A stretch of DNA of 64,000 bases from Natrinema salaciae (lineage in GTDB: Archaea > Halobacteriota > Halobacteria > Halobacteriales > Natrialbaceae), in NCBI RefSeq assembly GCF_900110865.1, contig NZ_FOFD01000001.1:868001-932000 (forward strand). The letters run 5' to 3'. The notes under the pieces were generated by a model, which was given only the letters and a program-made list of their open reading frames with translations, did not search any database and was not told where the DNA came from. Both the position numbers and the translations under genes were made by a program. Of this stretch, positions 48,680-57,251 are shown one piece after another (positions within the stretch are counted from its first letter, which is position 1; the number at the start of each line of letters is the position of its first letter).

Positions 48680-51600
48680 TCAGTTAACGTCGACGGCGGC
48701 GGACCCCTCGAACAGCGCCGCGAAGAGCTTTCGCTCGGCGGAGCGGACGTGTTTGTGAAACGCGGGCGAGGAGATGTCGAGCGACGCGGCGATCTCCTCG
48801 CCGTTCGCCCGCCGCGGCCACTCGAAGAACCCGCCGTGGTAGGCCGTCTGAACGACCTCGCGCTGTCGATCGGTAAACGTCTCGAGCATCGCGTTGCGTG
48901 CGGGACCGCCCAGCGTCGACAGGTCGTTCGTGCTCTGTTCGCGTCGGGCCACCATCGATACCGACGGGCCGTCCCGATTGATGCTCGCTAACACTTCGCG
49001 GATCTCGACTGCGTCCGGGACGTCGATGATCGCACGACCGCCAGACCCGTCGGCCGCGAACTCCCGCAGTCGTGCACCGTGGGTATCGACGATCGATCCG
49101 AGGAAGGGATCGGTCAGCTCGATCTGGAGTAACGTCTCGCCTTCGTGTTCGGTGATCGTCGAAACGCCGCGTATCCCGTCGAGTGCGATCCGGTCGATGG
49201 TCGCCGTCGGTTCCTCGATCAGTCCGTCGACGGCGACGAAGACGATCTGCGAGCCGTCGGCGCGCGTGGTCGCACCCTCGTAGGTGACGGATTCGCCGAG
49301 GGAATCGGCCAGCCGGCACAGCGTCGCGTCCGCGGCGACCTCGAGTTCGACTTCGGTTCGGTTGTCGCCCAGCAACGCGTTCTTCCGTTTGACGGCGTCG
49401 ATCGCGTACGCAATCGTCTCCCCGAGTTCCGAAAGCGTCGCTCGGAGCCACTGGTCGAACGCGTCCCGCTGTTCGCCGTACATCGAGAGGACCCCGTAGA
49501 GGAACCCGTCGTAGACGAGCGGGACCGCGTACGCTGACTGGAAGTTCCGCGACAGCGCCTCGCCCCGCCACGCCCCGTCGTGGACCGACTCCGCGACGTT
49601 CTCGACGTAGATCGCCTCCTCCGTGCGAGCGGCCCGGCCCGCGGGTTCGGCGGCCGACTTGTCGACCGTCGTCACCGTCACCGCATCGAGATACCCGCGG
49701 TCGAGCCCGTGCCGTGATCGCGACTGGAGCGTGTTCCCGCTCGGGTCGGGCTCGCCGATCCAGGCCATCGAACACGCCTCGAGGTCGGCCAGCCGCTCGG
49801 GAACGCCGCGTTCGATCTCCTCTCGGGTATCGGCCAGCAGGAGCAGCTGTTCGATATCCTGTCGCATCTCGTTGGCCTCGTTGAGACGCTCGAGGTGGCG
49901 ATTCTGGCGCTTGAGTTCCCGCTCGCGGTCGTGGAGTCGCCGCGTCCGACCGATCCGGTCGAGCGCGGCTTCGGCCGCCGTCGCGAACAGCTGTGCGAGT
50001 TCGACGGTGTCGTCGTCGTACTCACCGGGGGTCGTCGACAGGGCGACGAGCACGCCGTGCTCGCCGAGCGGAACGTAGAGCCCGCTCCGGGCGGCGGTCG
50101 ACTCGTCGTAGACGCTGGCCGCGTCCCTGACGTCGTCGTGGACGGCGGGCTCGCCGGTGACGAACGTCTCCCAGGTGATGCCGTCGTCGGGCCGGAACCG
50201 CGGCGGCGACCCGAACGTCGACTCGAGGGCGTCCGACCACGCCGCGGGCTCGAGGACGTTCTCCTGGTCGTCGAACCGGTAGACGACGCCGTCGATTTCG
50301 AGCACGTGCGTCGCGACGTCGACGATGTACTCGCACGCGGCCGCCTTCGACTCGACCGTCAGCAGGTGACTGGTCGCCTCGTGGAGCGCGTTCAGCGCCT
50401 CCTGATACTGCACCCGTTCGGTGATGTCGTTCGCGACCCCGATCACGCGGTCGACGGTTCCGTCGTCGTCCACGATCGGCCGATACCACGTTTCGAAGAT
50501 GCGATCGCCGAGCTGTCTGCGCGAGTTGACTTCGTCGCCGTCGAGCGCCGTCCTCGCATCAGTACAGACCTCGGGGTAGTCCTCGAGGAGATCGAAAAAC
50601 GACCGACCGACGACCTCCTCGGAGTCCAATCCGAGGTTCGCGAGGCCCCGTCCGTCCGAGAGCGTGAAGGTCCCGTCGTCGTCGAGGACGAACAGGACGA
50701 CCGGCACGTTCTCGACGAGCGTCTGTAATCGCTCCGTCCGCTCGGTCAGATTCCGCTCACGCTCGACGCGTTCGGACACGTCCCGCCAGTAGACGGAGAT
50801 GCCGGAGGGAGAGGGGTAGATCCGCGCTTCCACCCACACGTCGTAGGGATCGTAGTACGTTTCGACCGTCTGGGGTTCCTGCTGGTCCATCGCCTCGATG
50901 GCGACCGACTGGAGTTCCGTTCCCTCCATCTCCGGGAAGACGTCGAGGATCTGCTTTCCGAGCAGGTCCGATCGTTCGAACCCGAGCATGTCGAGCGCTC
51001 GGTCGTTGATGTACGTAAAGCGCCACTCCGCGTCGAGGGCGTAGAACGAGTCGGTGACTCGTTTGAACGACTCGGATAGCTCCTGCTCGATGCGGTGATA
51101 CTCCGTGATGTCCCGGATCGAGGCGACGACGCCGTCGATGAGGCCGTCCCCGAGCCGATTCATGAGAACGGCCTCGTGGACGTACCAGGAGCCGTCCGCG
51201 TGTTGGCACGTGTACTCGACGGTCCGCGTCGCTCCCTGTTCGTCCTCCCGAACGGCGTCGAACTCGTCTCGCACCGCTCGGGCGTCGTCGGGGTGAACGT
51301 AGTCGAGCATGTGGCTTCCGCGCATCTCGTCCGCCTCGAATCCGCCGACCCGTTCGACCGCCGGGCTCGCGTAGGTGACCTCCCCCGATCGGTCCAGCAC
51401 GATCAGGAGGTCGGACGACTGATCGAGCAACGTCTGATACCACGCCGTCTGCCGGTCCGCCGCTCGTTCCATCGCGGTGAACCGAACCGCCCGCCGAAGC
51501 CGGTGGGCCAGCAGCGGCGGCTCCTGAATCGTCGTCTTGGCGACCACGTCGGTGTCGTCGCCGCCGATTCGATCGATCGGTTCGTTCGCTCCTGGATCGA

Positions 51601-51838
51601 TCGCGTACACGACCGGACACGCCCCGTCGACCGCGGCGAGCGCGTCCCGGTCGTCGGTCAGGACGCAGTCGGCCGCATCGAGTCGGTCGTCCGTGAGCGC
51701 CGCCGCGTCCGGGACGGCTCCTGCGACGGTCACCGACTCGTCCGCGAGCCCCGCCGTCGCCGTCCGAATCCAGTCGGACGTCCCGACGGCGAGGGCGCGT
51801 ACCGGGGTCGTTTCGGTCTCCTCGAGGCCGCGAACCAT
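48680..51838 (-). CDS. PAS/GAF sensor with bacterioopsin-activator HTH-10 domain
   Basis: The 1052-residue protein reads signal and DNA in one chain. A receiver-like segment of about 120 residues lacks clear phosphoacceptor motifs. Three PAS domains follow, with PAC ends such as DGVVASIRDITEYHRI, SVYWRDVSERVERERN and RVIGVANDITERVQYQ. Two GAF domains lie in the middle, then a Bat-like domain (about residues 830-990), and the HTH-10 domain ends the protein (TDRQREVVQTAYHGGFFEWP). HTH-10 binds promoter DNA. Known relatives control bacterioopsin and respiration in response to light or oxygen; the signal here is unknown. It lies upstream of the HalOD1 gene. Confidence 0.9.
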   Translation of the reverse strand: MVRGLEETETTPVRALAVGTSDWIRTATAGLADESVTVAGAVPDAAALTDDRLDAADCVLTDDRDALAAVDGACPVVYAIDPGANEPIDRIGGDDTDVVAKTTIQEPPLLAHRLRRAVRFTAMERAADRQTAWYQTLLDQSSDLLIVLDRSGEVTYASPAVERVGGFEADEMRGSHMLDYVHPDDARAVRDEFDAVREDEQGATRTVEYTCQHADGSWYVHEAVLMNRLGDGLIDGVVASIRDITEYHRIEQELSESFKRVTDSFYALDAEWRFTYINDRALDMLGFERSDLLGKQILDVFPEMEGTELQSVAIEAMDQQEPQTVETYYDPYDVWVEARIYPSPSGISVYWRDVSERVERERNLTERTERLQTLVENVPVVLFVLDDDGTFTLSDGRGLANLGLDSEEVVGRSFFDLLEDYPEVCTDARTALDGDEVNSRRQLGDRIFETWYRPIVDDDGTVDRVIGVANDITERVQYQEALNALHEATSHLLTVESKAAACEYIVDVATHVLEIDGVVYRFDDQENVLEPAAWSDALESTFGSPPRFRPDDGITWETFVTGEPAVHDDVRDAASVYDESTAARSGLYVPLGEHGVLVALSTTPGEYDDDTVELAQLFATAAEAALDRIGRTRRLHDRERELKRQNRHLERLNEANEMRQDIEQLLLLADTREEIERGVPERLADLEACSMAWIGEPDPSGNTLQSRSRHGLDRGYLDAVTVTTVDKSAAEPAGRAARTEEAIYVENVAESVHDGAWRGEALSRNFQSAYAVPLVYDGFLYGVLSMYGEQRDAFDQWLRATLSELGETIAYAIDAVKRKNALLGDNRTEVELEVAADATLCRLADSLGESVTYEGATTRADGSQIVFVAVDGLIEEPTATIDRIALDGIRGVSTITEHEGETLLQIELTDPFLGSIVDTHGARLREFAADGSGGRAIIDVPDAVEIREVLASINRDGPSVSMVARREQSTNDLSTLGGPARNAMLETFTDRQREVVQTAYHGGFFEWPRRANGEEIAASLDISSPAFHKHVRSAERKLFAALFEGSAAVDVN

Positions 51839-51967
51839 ACTACAGGGTCGGTCGGAGCGGATAAAAAAGTCGCGTCGCATCGAGCGACGCTCGAGTCGCC
51901 ACTGATAGCCGCGCACGTGGCCGTCCGTTCGGGGTTCGGTCGCTCCGGCGAGGGGTATCGTCGCGGC

Positions 51968-53020
51968 TCATTCGAGCGTGAGCGGCGCGTGCTCGACGCG
52001 GTAGCCGTCGTCGATCTCGTCGACGGTGCGTACTTCGCGCAGCTGGATCCCGCGTTCCATCGCGGTGACGACCGGCGTCTCGTAGTAGTCCGCCTCGTAC
52101 TCGAATCCCGACCCCTCCTCGCGGCGGCGCTCGACGAACTCCCGATGGCGTTCGAGGCGCGCCCGGCCGATCGACCGCGACAGCGCCGGCACCTCGTCGA
52201 CGCCCTCGTCGAACACCTCGAGGAAGGCGTCCTCGAGTTCGGAGCCGACCGAGCTCCGGCCGGCACACATCGCCGCGAGCGTGGTCGTTCCGGTCCCCCA
52301 GAACGGATCGAGGACGGTGTCGCCGTACGCCGAGTACATGCAGATCAGTCGATAGGGGATCTCGAGTGGGTAGGCCGCGGACCGTTCCCGGAGTTCGTCG
52401 TCGACCGTCTCGATCGACTGGAGCGCGCCCGTGACGTCGGTCCAGACGTCGGTGAACCAGCGATTGCGCTCCTCCCAGAAGTAGGCGGCCTCGTATCGCC
52501 GGTCGGCCCGCGGCTCGAACGAGCGGCTCTCCGCTCCCTTGCGAAACACCAGGATGTACTCGTGTTCCAGCGTGACGTAGGCGTTGGGCGGGATCATCCC
52601 GCTGCCCATGAACTTGGCCGCGCTGTTGGCCGGCTTCCGCCAGAGCACGTCCGGGAGGGGGTCGAACCCTCGCTCCTCGAACGCCTCGAGCACGCGGGCG
52701 TGATTCGAGTAGACCCGAAAGCTGCCGTCGACCGATCGGGTCGCGTCACCCACGTTGATACAGGCGATCCCGCCGTCGACCAGGACGCGCTCGAGTTCGT
52801 CCCAGACGGCGTCGAGCCGGGCGTGCATCGCGTCGAACGCGTCGCGGCCGTCCCCGGCGGCCAGCGCCTCGCCGATCGCGGGATCGAGCTCGGTGAAGAG
52901 GTCGTCCCACATCTCGATCATCGGATACGGCGGGGACGTGACAACGAGTTCGACGGACTCGTCGGCCACGTCCGCGAGGTCGCGAGAGTCACCGACGAAC
53001 ACGCGGTGGGTCGTCTTCAT
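51968..53020 (-). CDS. zim: CTAG-type N4-cytosine DNA methyltransferase
   Basis: The 350-residue DNA methyltransferase has motif IV as VVTSPPYPMIEMWDD near residue 30, the TSPPY form of N4-cytosine enzymes, and the AdoMet motif VLDPFWGTGTTTLAAMCAGR near residue 223. The order IV before I is the beta class. The closest family I know is the haloarchaeal orphan CTAG methylase Zim and M.MthZI, which share the PPYPMxxMWD stretch. No restriction enzyme is adjacent. It would methylate cytosine in CTAG, a site clearly rare in this window. Specificity is inference. The ATG at 53020 starts MKTTHRVFVGDSRDL. Confidence 0.85.
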   Translation of the reverse strand: MKTTHRVFVGDSRDLADVADESVELVVTSPPYPMIEMWDDLFTELDPAIGEALAAGDGRDAFDAMHARLDAVWDELERVLVDGGIACINVGDATRSVDGSFRVYSNHARVLEAFEERGFDPLPDVLWRKPANSAAKFMGSGMIPPNAYVTLEHEYILVFRKGAESRSFEPRADRRYEAAYFWEERNRWFTDVWTDVTGALQSIETVDDELRERSAAYPLEIPYRLICMYSAYGDTVLDPFWGTGTTTLAAMCAGRSSVGSELEDAFLEVFDEGVDEVPALSRSIGRARLERHREFVERRREEGSGFEYEADYYETPVVTAMERGIQLREVRTVDEIDDGYRVEHAPLTLE

Positions 53021-53158
53021 TGGGTTCACACTGTCGGCGTCGCTCCCTTAGCTCCTTCGTCAGGCCGACGACGCGAGGCGTCCGGCGTCGACTCGAGTCC
53101 GGCGCGGCAAACACGGAGAATCGGGTCGGTCGTGCGCCGAAACCGCTCGCGGAGCTCC

Positions 53159-53719
53159 TTACTCCTCGACTTCGTCGTCGGCCGCGCCGGCTTCGGCGTC
53201 CTCGGCGTCTTCGTCCATCTCGCTCTCCTCCGCTTCCGTCTCGCCGCCCGTCGCGGGTTCGAACTCCTCGATCGGTTCCCACTCCTCTTCCTCCCCCGCC
53301 GAGAGCCGTCGACGGAGGGCCACCGCCCCCGCGACCGCACCGATCACGAGCAGGAGCCGCGGCAGTCGGGACCCGGACCCGCTCTCGCCCCCGGACGTCG
53401 CCGACTCGCCCGTCTCCGCTGTCGTCTCGCTCATCTCGTCGGCCGACTCCATCACGTCCTCGATGATCTCCGGCTCCTCCAGTTCCTCGATCGGCGACTC
53501 CTCGAGTTCGGGCGACTGTCTGCCCACCAGGAAGCCGACGGCCGTGCCGAGGCCGAACAGCGCTCCCGCGAGCGGAAGCCGACTGCCGGATCGCGACCCG
53601 TCCGCCTCCTCGACGGCCTCGAGAATCGAGTCGCGCATCGGCGACTCCATCCCCCTGTTGACCGCTTCTTTGACGATGAGCTCGGACAGCGTTTTGTCTT
53701 GTTGTTCCATCTCGGGCAT
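53159..53719 (-). CDS. Two-helix acidic membrane protein, unknown
   Basis: The 186-residue protein has an N-terminal helical part, a first membrane helix (LPLAGALFGLGTAVGFLVG, near residue 55), an acidic loop of Glu and Ser, a second membrane helix (LPRLLLVIGAVAGAVALRRR, near residue 122), and a Glu/Asp-rich tail. It could anchor a complex to the membrane through its charged tail. No family is recognised. The start at 53719 (MPEMEQQDKT) is one of three nearby ATGs. Confidence 0.7.
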   Translation of the reverse strand: MPEMEQQDKTLSELIVKEAVNRGMESPMRDSILEAVEEADGSRSGSRLPLAGALFGLGTAVGFLVGRQSPELEESPIEELEEPEIIEDVMESADEMSETTAETGESATSGGESGSGSRLPRLLLVIGAVAGAVALRRRLSAGEEEEWEPIEEFEPATGGETEAEESEMDEDAEDAEAGAADDEVEE

Positions 53720-54133
53720 AATCCGCTCCGACCACACCGCCGTACATAGTTCTATTCACCGTTCCCACAGCCGCGTCCCTCTCGGAACGCGTTATGTTCA
53801 AGTTAATGATGTAATCTGCCGACACAACGAGCTATTACGGGGACGTGAGCGATGGGTATCGGGCCGACGCGGCGCGTCTCGGCTGCCTGCGACTCGAGTC
53901 GGCGTCGACGAGACGCGGTCGAAACCGGGCGGTGGCGCGGTGTCGTGTTTCCGGTCGAATCCGGATCGAACACCGTCGCGCGGGCGATCCACTCCGGCAC
54001 CGCCGCCGCCGCGGGCGAAAACGACGGTCGCTCTCGGAGCGATCGGCCGCCCCAGCGACCGACGGTCCGATCGGGACGGATAAACGGACTGTTACGGGAG
54101 TATAAATCCATCTGGGCGCGCCGAGCGCGGTCC
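53720..54133. other. Divergent intergenic region
   Basis: This 414-bp stretch has no convincing gene. It contains a relatively AT-rich patch near 53740-53830 serving the minus-strand gene. A TATA box tataaat (54101-54107) about 30 nt before the ATG at 54134 serves the plus-strand gene. The middle is ordinary GC-rich DNA. Confidence 0.6.
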
Positions 54134-54832
54134 ATGCGGGAGAATGCCTTCCATAACGAAAGGGTCGCCGCCGAAAGGGGTCGGAATATGAGCGTCATTC
54201 GCCAGCCGGAGGTGCTCGGCCGACGGGCGCGGCGTCGCATGGTGGGCATCACGGCTTCGGTATCGGCCGCGGCCGTCGAAACGGTCGCAGTCGGACTCTG
54301 GTTCGCGCTCGTCATCGGCTCACGGACCTCCTCGACCGCGCTCGCGGGGCTCGGCATCCTCTTCTGTGGCTCGCTGCTCAGGGCGGGTGTCTTCGGTGCG
54401 ACCGTCAGCGAACTCGGCGACCTCCTGCAGCCGCGCCGGCTCGTCGCGGCGCTCGCGCTCACCGCCGGCTGGGTCGTCTGGCTGTTCGTGGCCGAACGGA
54501 TCGGCGACGCGCTCGGCGTCGCCGTCGCCACCGCCGTCCTCGCCGCCGTCTTCGCCGGCCAGTTCGTCCTCGAACAGCGCGCGTTCAAACGACACGCCTG
54601 CTACCGAGTCACGGTCACGCCGGTGCTCCCGGCGGTGTTGCTGGCCGCGGGGGCGTCGACGTTGCTCGCCGCCGTCTGGTTTACCGACTGGGGGATCTCG
54701 TCGCCGCCGCTCTCGCTCGGTTTCACGACGGTCGCCCTCCGGATCGAGGCCCTGCAGGTCGCCATCGTCGTCTTCGGTCTGCTCTCCTTCCTCGCCCACC
54801 AGCGACGGTTCCAGCGGCTCCTCGATCACTGA
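54134..54832 (+). CDS. Six-helix membrane protein, unknown
   Basis: The 232-residue protein has about six hydrophobic helices (examples: VSAAAVETVAVGLWFALVIG, LVAALALTAGWVVWLFVAER, VTPVLPAVLLAAGASTLLAA). Polar loops are short and no catalytic motif is visible. I use the ATG at 54134, since a TATA box lies 27-33 nt upstream and the protein then begins MRENAFHNERVAAERG; the ATG at 54188 (MSVIRQPEVLG) is the alternative start. The neighbours do not indicate a function. Confidence 0.7.
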   Translation: MRENAFHNERVAAERGRNMSVIRQPEVLGRRARRRMVGITASVSAAAVETVAVGLWFALVIGSRTSSTALAGLGILFCGSLLRAGVFGATVSELGDLLQPRRLVAALALTAGWVVWLFVAERIGDALGVAVATAVLAAVFAGQFVLEQRAFKRHACYRVTVTPVLPAVLLAAGASTLLAAVWFTDWGISSPPLSLGFTTVALRIEALQVAIVVFGLLSFLAHQRRFQRLLDH

Positions 54833-54851
54833 CGTCTGGCCGACCAGTCGA

Positions 54852-55445
54852 TCACTTCCCCTGTGCGCCCACGTTCTGGTCGCTCTCGAAGGAGTCCGGA
54901 TCAGGCTCGATCGACGCGTACTGGACCGCCCGTCGACCCAGCGTTCGGACCCGCTTCTCGAGTTTCGGATCGACGAACTCGCCGTCCTCGACGGCCGCGC
55001 TCGCGTTCGGGACCGCCGCCTCGTGGGGAATGACCCACGCGTTCAACGCCCGACAGACCGATCGCATGTGCTCGAGAGCCGTCACGGGGAAGGCCCCGCC
55101 CGAGACCGCGAGGAGGCCGACGGTTTTGTCCGCGAACTCGTCGAACCCGCAGTAGTCGAGCGCGGTCTTCAGCGGCGAGGCGTACGAGCCGTGGTACATC
55201 GGCGAGCCGAGGACGATCGTGTCGGCCGCCCGAACGCGCGCGGCCAATTGCTCGGCGTCGCCCGCCGCGCTGCGGTCGCGGTCCGCGTCGAAAATCGGCA
55301 ACTCGTACTCCCGGAGATCGAGCAGTTCGGTGGTCGCGCCGGCCTGCTCGGCGGTCGAGAGGACGTGCTCGAGTGCGGTCCGAGTGTGGCTCTCGTCGCG
55401 GAGGCTGCCACAGAGTGCAGCCACGCGAACGTCGCTGTCGCTCAT
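54852..55445 (-). CDS. NADPH-dependent FMN reductase-like flavodoxin protein
   Basis: The 197-residue protein has the flavodoxin-like fold of NADPH-dependent FMN/quinone reductases: VRVAALCGSLRDESHTRTAL binds the flavin phosphate, TIVLGSPMYHGSYASPLKTA is the flavin-ring loop, and GLLAVSGGAFPVTALEHMRS follows. It probably reduces quinones, azo compounds or flavin with NADPH in the cytoplasm. It is convergent with the six-helix membrane protein, 19 nt apart, and divergent from the gate-domain gene. Confidence 0.87.
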   Translation of the reverse strand: MSDSDVRVAALCGSLRDESHTRTALEHVLSTAEQAGATTELLDLREYELPIFDADRDRSAAGDAEQLAARVRAADTIVLGSPMYHGSYASPLKTALDYCGFDEFADKTVGLLAVSGGAFPVTALEHMRSVCRALNAWVIPHEAAVPNASAAVEDGEFVDPKLEKRVRTLGRRAVQYASIEPDPDSFESDQNVGAQGK

Positions 55446-55563
55446 GCCCGTCCGAACGGCGGGGACCGGGAAAAGTCCTCCCGGAACGATCGGCCGCTCC
55501 CGGGAAGCCGAGGTCGGCTCGAGATCCGATATCCATTTCTCGTCGGCATTCGAACGGTTCGCC

Positions 55564-56553
55564 GTGCAGTCACTCCTCTCCGTGTTGCTCGAAGAGGCGC
55601 TCCCGCGCGTGCTGACAATCAGCCTGCTGATCGGCGCGGGCGTCGGGCTGGCGAATCTCGCCGTGGCGTACGGCCTCGTCGCCGTCGTCGCCCGCGCGGG
55701 CCGCTATCTCACGGAGCCGGCGAACTTGCCGCCGGCAGTCGGGACGGCCGTCCTGACGAACGCGGTCTCGGTGACGGCGGGGTACGGCATGCTCGCGGAG
55801 TTTCGCGAGGAGGCGCTCCTCGACGACCGGGCGACCCTGATCGCCGTCGTCGTCAACACGTTCTTCGGGTTCGTCCAGCACATCTTCACCTACTACGGGC
55901 CCGTCCTCGTGCCGATCCTGGGGCTCCGCGTCGGCCTCATGTACGTCGGTGCACGCGCCGGCATCTCGCTCGCGATCACCCTCGTCGGCCTGCTCGCCGG
56001 CGCCGTCCTCCTCCGGGGCTACGAGTACGACAGTACCGCGCTCGAGCCCGACGCACCCGGCGAGGAACCGCGAACGAACCGGGAGAAGCTCCGAACGGCC
56101 GGGGAGGATACCCTCGAGCGCCTGCGCTCGATCGTCCCCCGGCTCGCGGTCGTCTACTCGCTCGTCTTCGTCGCACTCGAGTACTCGGAGCGGATTCTCG
56201 CCGCGTTCGCGTCGGCGGGGATCGACGATCCGGGTGCAGTGCTCGCGCCGATCGCCGGGCTAGTGGGCCTGCCGGGGGCCGCGGTGCCGGTGATCCTCGT
56301 CTCGCTGGTCGATCCGACGACCGGCGCGATCACCGTCGCACCCATGATCGGCGACGTGTTGACGCCGGACGAGGCGGTGATCGCGCTGCTCGTCGGGAGC
56401 CTCGTCTCGCTGACGATCGGGACCGTCAAGCGCTCGATCCCCTTCCAGTTCGGGATCTGGGGCGCAGCGTTCGGAACGAAAGTGATCGTCGTCAACGTCT
56501 GTCTGAAGGCCGCGTTCATCCTCGTCACGATCGGCGTCTTCGTCCTCGTCTAG
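55564..56553 (+). CDS. Gate-domain (nucleoside recognition) transporter-like protein
   Basis: The 329-residue protein has eight or more membrane helices and a Gate-domain layout, seen in the loops LTNAVSVTAGYGMLAEFREE, GFVQHIFTYYGPVLVPILGL and VDPTTGAITVAPMIGDVLTP. The cytoplasmic loop between helices 5 and 6 is acidic (residues about 155-195). Gate proteins occur in nucleoside and metal transport or spore-maturation families; the substrate here is unknown. The start is GTG at 55564, the first codon of the hydrophobic start MQSLLSVLLEEALPRVLT. Confidence 0.8.
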   Translation: MQSLLSVLLEEALPRVLTISLLIGAGVGLANLAVAYGLVAVVARAGRYLTEPANLPPAVGTAVLTNAVSVTAGYGMLAEFREEALLDDRATLIAVVVNTFFGFVQHIFTYYGPVLVPILGLRVGLMYVGARAGISLAITLVGLLAGAVLLRGYEYDSTALEPDAPGEEPRTNREKLRTAGEDTLERLRSIVPRLAVVYSLVFVALEYSERILAAFASAGIDDPGAVLAPIAGLVGLPGAAVPVILVSLVDPTTGAITVAPMIGDVLTPDEAVIALLVGSLVSLTIGTVKRSIPFQFGIWGAAFGTKVIVVNVCLKAAFILVTIGVFVLV

Positions 56554-56647
56554 GGGCTCCGCGACGGGGGCGATCGGCGATGTCGCTCGAGCCACCGCCG
56601 CCGCTGAGCAGTGACCGTGAACCGACGCCAGCAGGAAGCGGCCGTCG

Positions 56648-57046
56648 TTACGCGCTCGCTGCCGCGGTGTCCGACGTCTGGAAGCTCCCGTAGACGCCGG
56701 CCAGCGAGAGGATCACGATGAGCGCACCGGAGACGCCGTTGATTCCGAGCACCAGCTGGCGCTGGGGGTCAAATAGCACGATCGGTGCGATCGCGACCCA
56801 GATGCCGAGCACGGCGAGGATCACCGCGAGGGCGAGCGTGGGTCTGCGGGTCGTGCTCGTTCGGAGCGCGTGGACGGCTCCGAGGACGGCGATGACGGCA
56901 CCCACGAGGACGTTGTGAATCCCCAGCGTCCCCGTGATCGTGAAGACGACCGTCGACGCCATGACGAATGCACCGAGTACCGCCGTCAGTCCGGCCGTTC
57001 GTTCGACCAACACTGACGCACCGTCCGCGGACCGTGTCTGGCTCAT
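56648..57046 (-). CDS. Four-helix SPW-repeat-like membrane protein
   Basis: The 132-residue protein has four membrane helices in two similar pairs, each with a short loop after the first helix (GTLGIHNVLVGAVIAVLGAV; AIAPIVLFDPQRQLVLGING). This matches small archaeal SPW-repeat membrane proteins of unknown role. An N-terminal cytoplasmic tail of about 15 residues precedes helix 1. It is divergent from the histidine kinase gene. Confidence 0.72.
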   Translation of the reverse strand: MSQTRSADGASVLVERTAGLTAVLGAFVMASTVVFTITGTLGIHNVLVGAVIAVLGAVHALRTSTTRRPTLALAVILAVLGIWVAIAPIVLFDPQRQLVLGINGVSGALIVILSLAGVYGSFQTSDTAAASA

Positions 57047-57251
57047 ACAGTGTGACTAGCGATCGCCACGTATTTGATAGCGTCGAAGTGTTTCAAATTT
57101 GATTAATATTCGAGGGCCAGCGGGCGGTGACCCGGCACTTACCGGAACCGAGTCGAACGGCGTCGTGGTCGTACTCTCGACCGCCCGTCGAACCGAGCCG
57201 TCGTCGCGAGCGTCGGGAAGTTTATCCGATACAGAATACATTCCTAATACT

